A stretch of 64,000 nt of DNA, taken from the NCBI GenBank assembly GCA_039192165.1, contig JBCCXD010000002.1, forward strand, positions 509,457 to 573,456. The letters are read 5' to 3'. The position numbers and the translations under genes were made by a program. This document shows, piece by piece, positions 61,678 through 64,000 of this stretch (the stretch's first letter is position 1; every line of letters begins with the position of its first letter). The DNA is from Dinoroseobacter sp039192165 (GTDB taxonomy: Bacteria; Pseudomonadota; Alphaproteobacteria; Rhodobacterales; Rhodobacteraceae). A model generated the notes under the pieces. It was not told where the DNA came from. It searched no databases and saw only the letters and a list, made by a program, of their open reading frames with translations.

Positions 61678-61821
61678 GGGGTAAATCGCGACCTAACAGT
61701 GTAAAGCTTTCTATCCCTATTTTTCGCTATTATATCTAGTATTTGCGTCTTATTTCCTTATTTGATAGGCAATGGGGTAACAGCGCCTAACCCCTCAACC
61801 CGTTACCCCAGCTGTTACCCC
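61678..61821. repeat. Repeated GGGGTAA words between attachment site and integrase
   Basis: GGGGTAA occurs at 61678. GGGGTAACAG at 61774-61783 has an exact inverted copy CTGTTACCCC at 61812-61821, and GTTACCCC occurs again at 61802-61809. Their place between att and int fits integrase arm-binding sites. Confidence 0.55.
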
Positions 61822-61830
61822 GGAGACCAT

Positions 61831-63096
61831 TTGATTGATCTGGGAGCCGCCTGCATTGCCCGAGCACTCACTGCCAAAACCGTCGAAAATTTGAAGCCTG
61901 ATCCGTCAAGGCGCTCCGAAATTCCCGACCCCGCTTTGACCGGCCTCTACCTTGTTGTGCAGCCTTCTGGGGCGAAGTCCTGGGCGGTGCGCTACCGCCA
62001 CGAAGGTAAGCCCCGAAAGCTGACGCTGGGTCGCTTCCCGGCCATGACCGTGGCGGGCGCGAGGGCCGCTGCAGCCGAGGCGTTGGACAAGATCGACCAT
62101 GGCGACGATCCCGCCGGTGCAAAGCAGCGCGACAAGGCTGCGAAGAAGGAGGGCAGGGACAGCGTCCGGGTGCTGGTCGAGAAATTCGACAAGCGGCACC
62201 TGGCCAGCCTGAAAAGCGGAGCGCAGGCGAAGCAGTTCCTTGATCGTTTCGTTGTGGCGGCTTGGGGCGAGCGGGATATTCAGACAATCACAAAACGCGA
62301 CGTTCTCGACATGCTGGACGAGATTGTGGACAGCGGGCGCGCGACAACTGCTAACCGGGTGCGCGCGCATCTGTCCAAGTTTCTGAACTGGTGCGTCGAG
62401 CGCGACGTGATCGACGTGTCGCCTATGATGGGCGTGAAAGCCCCCGCGAAGGAGGCCAGCCGCGACCGGGTTCTAAGCGACGACGAAATCCGCTGGTTCT
62501 GGGAAGCCTGTGAGGGGGTAGGGGAGCCGTGGGGGCCGCTGGGTCGCTTCCTGCTCCTTACTGGGCAGCGGCTGAATGAAGCCGCACAAATGACTGATGA
62601 TGAAGTGTCTGGCGATCTGTGGCACCTTTCGGCAGAGCGCACCAAGAACAAGCGAGTGCACGATGTGCCGCTTTCAGACGCCGCCAACGCCGTTCTCGCG
62701 GCCAAGGAACGTGTAAAGAGCCGAACGGGGTACGTGTTCACCACAACCGGCGAGACGCCAGTGCAGGGTTTTCACAAGGGCCGGAATAACATCGCCAAAC
62801 ACATGGCAGAGGTGGCCGAAGAAGAGCGCGGCGAACCCGTCGAAATCCCCCATTGGACCTTTCACGACCTGCGCCGCACGGCTGCAACGGGCATGGCGCG
62901 GCTGGGTATCCCGGTGCGCGTGACAGAAGCGGTCTTGAACCACGTCAGCGGCACCGGCGGCGGAATAGTGGCGGTGTATCAGCGGCACGACTACGCGGAC
63001 GAAAAGCGCAAGGCGCTGGAAGCCTGGGCGCGCTTTGTCGGCGACATCGTGGGCGGCAAAGCGGACAACGTGGTGCAGCTGGAGGCCGGGAAATGA
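61831..63096 (+). CDS. P4-type tyrosine integrase (DUF4102)
   Basis: The product has about 421 residues from TTG 61831, which follows GGAG by five bases. The N-terminal DUF4102 domain reads ARALTAKTVENLKPDP and then GLYLVVQPSGAKSWAVRYRH. The core-binding domain follows near residue 110. Catalytic residues are R in TGQRLNEAA, H-x-x-R in FHDLRRTAATGMA, H in LNHVSGTG and Y in VYQRHDYADEK. It should integrate and excise the element at tRNA-Asn. The start is not certain, as the frame opens at 61762. The gene is intact. Confidence 0.93.
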   Translation: MIDLGAACIARALTAKTVENLKPDPSRRSEIPDPALTGLYLVVQPSGAKSWAVRYRHEGKPRKLTLGRFPAMTVAGARAAAAEALDKIDHGDDPAGAKQRDKAAKKEGRDSVRVLVEKFDKRHLASLKSGAQAKQFLDRFVVAAWGERDIQTITKRDVLDMLDEIVDSGRATTANRVRAHLSKFLNWCVERDVIDVSPMMGVKAPAKEASRDRVLSDDEIRWFWEACEGVGEPWGPLGRFLLLTGQRLNEAAQMTDDEVSGDLWHLSAERTKNKRVHDVPLSDAANAVLAAKERVKSRTGYVFTTTGETPVQGFHKGRNNIAKHMAEVAEEERGEPVEIPHWTFHDLRRTAATGMARLGIPVRVTEAVLNHVSGTGGGIVAVYQRHDYADEKRKALEAWARFVGDIVGGKADNVVQLEAGK

Positions 63097-63713
63097 ACCC
63101 CAGCTGGTTCGAGCGTCCGGATTGGCCAGCCGATCACGAGTTAGAACTAAGGCAAGCACTGATTTCAGCGGTGGTTTCTTTGCCTAATGGCGATCGGTTG
63201 ACCGACGAGGACGCAGAGTGGAAAGCCCTTTACCTGTTGTCTGCTTCAAATTGGGGGCGCAATGAAGAACAACCGCATAACAGGCCCGCGTCGCAGAAAA
63301 AGACGAATCAAGATTTGCGGAAGCTCAACGCGCTTTGCGAGAAAACAGTTGCCCATATTAAGCAGATGAACCAACCTGCCGTTGGTGCTTACTTTCGGGA
63401 AGGATCCGACCTTTGGACGCTTGAGGCAAAGCTGTCAGAGGCAGCTGAAATCGCGCAGCACGCCTTTGGACCAATTGAGGCAGATGTTGCACGCGGCGCA
63501 ACCAAGATTGCGGCCGCGCAGGTCACAGAGGAGGCCGCTGGACTTTTCGAGCACATCACAGGTTTGCGCCCTACATTCACGACAAACCCCGAAACAAAAG
63601 AGATTACTGGGGCGTGGCCTTCTTTTGTCTCCGCCATTTTCTCCGCTCTATACATTGACGCATCAGTCGAAGCTCAAGTGAGGGCGCTAAAGGAGAAATC
63701 CCGCAAAAAATAG
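63093..63713 (+). CDS. Hypothetical protein translationally coupled to the integrase
   Basis: The ATG overlaps the integrase stop (ATGA) and GGAGG lies seven bases upstream, so the 206-residue protein (MNPSWFERPDWPADHELELR...) is very likely made. It is helical and rich in Ala, Glu and Lys (KLSEAAEIAQHAFGPIEADV), ends in KEKSRKK, and has no signal peptide or clear membrane span. I recognise no family. A role in element maintenance, regulation or defence is only guilt by position. Confidence 0.7.
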   Translation: MNPSWFERPDWPADHELELRQALISAVVSLPNGDRLTDEDAEWKALYLLSASNWGRNEEQPHNRPASQKKTNQDLRKLNALCEKTVAHIKQMNQPAVGAYFREGSDLWTLEAKLSEAAEIAQHAFGPIEADVARGATKIAAAQVTEEAAGLFEHITGLRPTFTTNPETKEITGAWPSFVSAIFSALYIDASVEAQVRALKEKSRKK

Positions 63714-63791
63714 GTGCGAAATCTCCTTTTGAAACATAGTTCAGTTTGCCTTTTATGGGGTGCCATGACCTAACACGAAAGGCATGGCACC

Positions 63792-63992
63792 GTGACAGAG
63801 ATTAAACTGACCCGCCGCATCCAAGCCCACCACGTACGCGAACTCTGCGGCGATATCAGCGACATGACGCTGTGGCGGTGGCTCAACACCCCAGAAATGG
63901 ATTTCCCCAAGCCGATCTACATCGGACGCCGCCGGTACTGGCGCGAAGAAGAAGTCCACGCATGGCTCGAAGCCCAAGAGGTGGCGGCATGA
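63792..63992 (+). CDS. AlpA-type excisionase/regulator
   Basis: This is a 66-residue winged helix-turn-helix protein from GTG 63792. VRELCGDISDMTLWRWLNTPEMDFPKPIYIGRRRYWREEEVHAWL is the classic AlpA/MerR-like pattern of regulators that control P4-type integrases or act as excisionase. AGGCATGGCACC precedes the start. The stop overlaps an ATG of a following gene that runs out of the window. Confidence 0.87.
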   Translation: MTEIKLTRRIQAHHVRELCGDISDMTLWRWLNTPEMDFPKPIYIGRRRYWREEEVHAWLEAQEVAA

Positions 63993-64000
63993 ACTGGGAA
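63989..64000 (+). CDS. Start of a further element gene, cut by the window edge
   Basis: ATG 63989 overlaps the alpA stop as ATGA and reads MNWE before the window ends. Coupling to alpA suggests a real gene, such as a replication or primase-type gene often found here, but nothing more can be seen. Confidence 0.4.

Overview
The window reads as chromosome of a marine alphaproteobacterium of the Rhodobacteraceae (Roseobacter group). The evidence is gene content and order: a smoEFGK-smoS-mtlK polyol operon in the Rhodobacter order, a glpD-glpSTPQUV-glpK glycerol locus, DUF6525, Zur/Znu genes, a TRAP transporter, and moderately high G+C by eye. The genus cannot be read from the sequence.

Layout. 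1-4975: Na+-translocating NADH:quinone reductase operon nqrABCDEF (nqrA cut by the window edge), closed by a terminator. 5041-6090: zinc-free MDR oxidoreductase. 6194-11394 (minus): a complete arginine-to-spermidine route through carboxyspermidine (speA, carboxyspermidine dehydrogenase, nspC, speB). 11644-14430: AsmA-like protein. 14510-19488: zinc homeostasis, made of an SmtB-type repressor with a frameshifted His-rich gene, then znuA facing zur-znuC-znuB across two Zur boxes. 19499-27091: polyol (sorbitol/mannitol) uptake and oxidation with a LacI repressor and paired operators. 27203-31057: two SDRs, a LysR regulator and a GNAT protein. 31170-34232: URC-type uracil catabolism (URC1, URC4, upp). 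34333-45693: glycerol regulon (glpR, glpD, ABC transporter glpSTPQUV, glpK, Fe-ADH). 45846-50145 (minus): a cobalamin riboswitch, two tiny ORFs, and a metal ABC transporter with a BtuF-like protein. 50296-61136: an aromatic-acid cluster (GST, MDR, extradiol dioxygenase, FAH hydrolase, TRAP transporter, flavin hydroxylase, BKACE enzyme, IclR regulator) with repeated 15-bp operators. 61624-64000: the left end of an integrated element, starting with the 3' part of a tRNA-Asn gene as attachment site, then a P4-type integrase, an unknown coupled gene and an AlpA-type regulator.

Most of the window is well-ordered core and accessory metabolism. The signals most worth following are: (1) a cobalamin riboswitch in front of a Zn/Mn-type ABC transporter, which argues for cobalt as substrate; (2) a GTTCA-N5-TGAAC operator family at nearly constant distance from the starts of the aromatic cluster; (3) a one-base frameshift splitting a two-repeat His-rich metal-binding protein; (4) complementary defects in the two glycerol-transporter ATPases; (5) the tRNA-Asn attachment site, which predicts an intact tRNA-Asn at the far end of an element running out of the window.

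All calls come from reading the sequence. Family names rest on recognised motifs and gene order, not on database searches.
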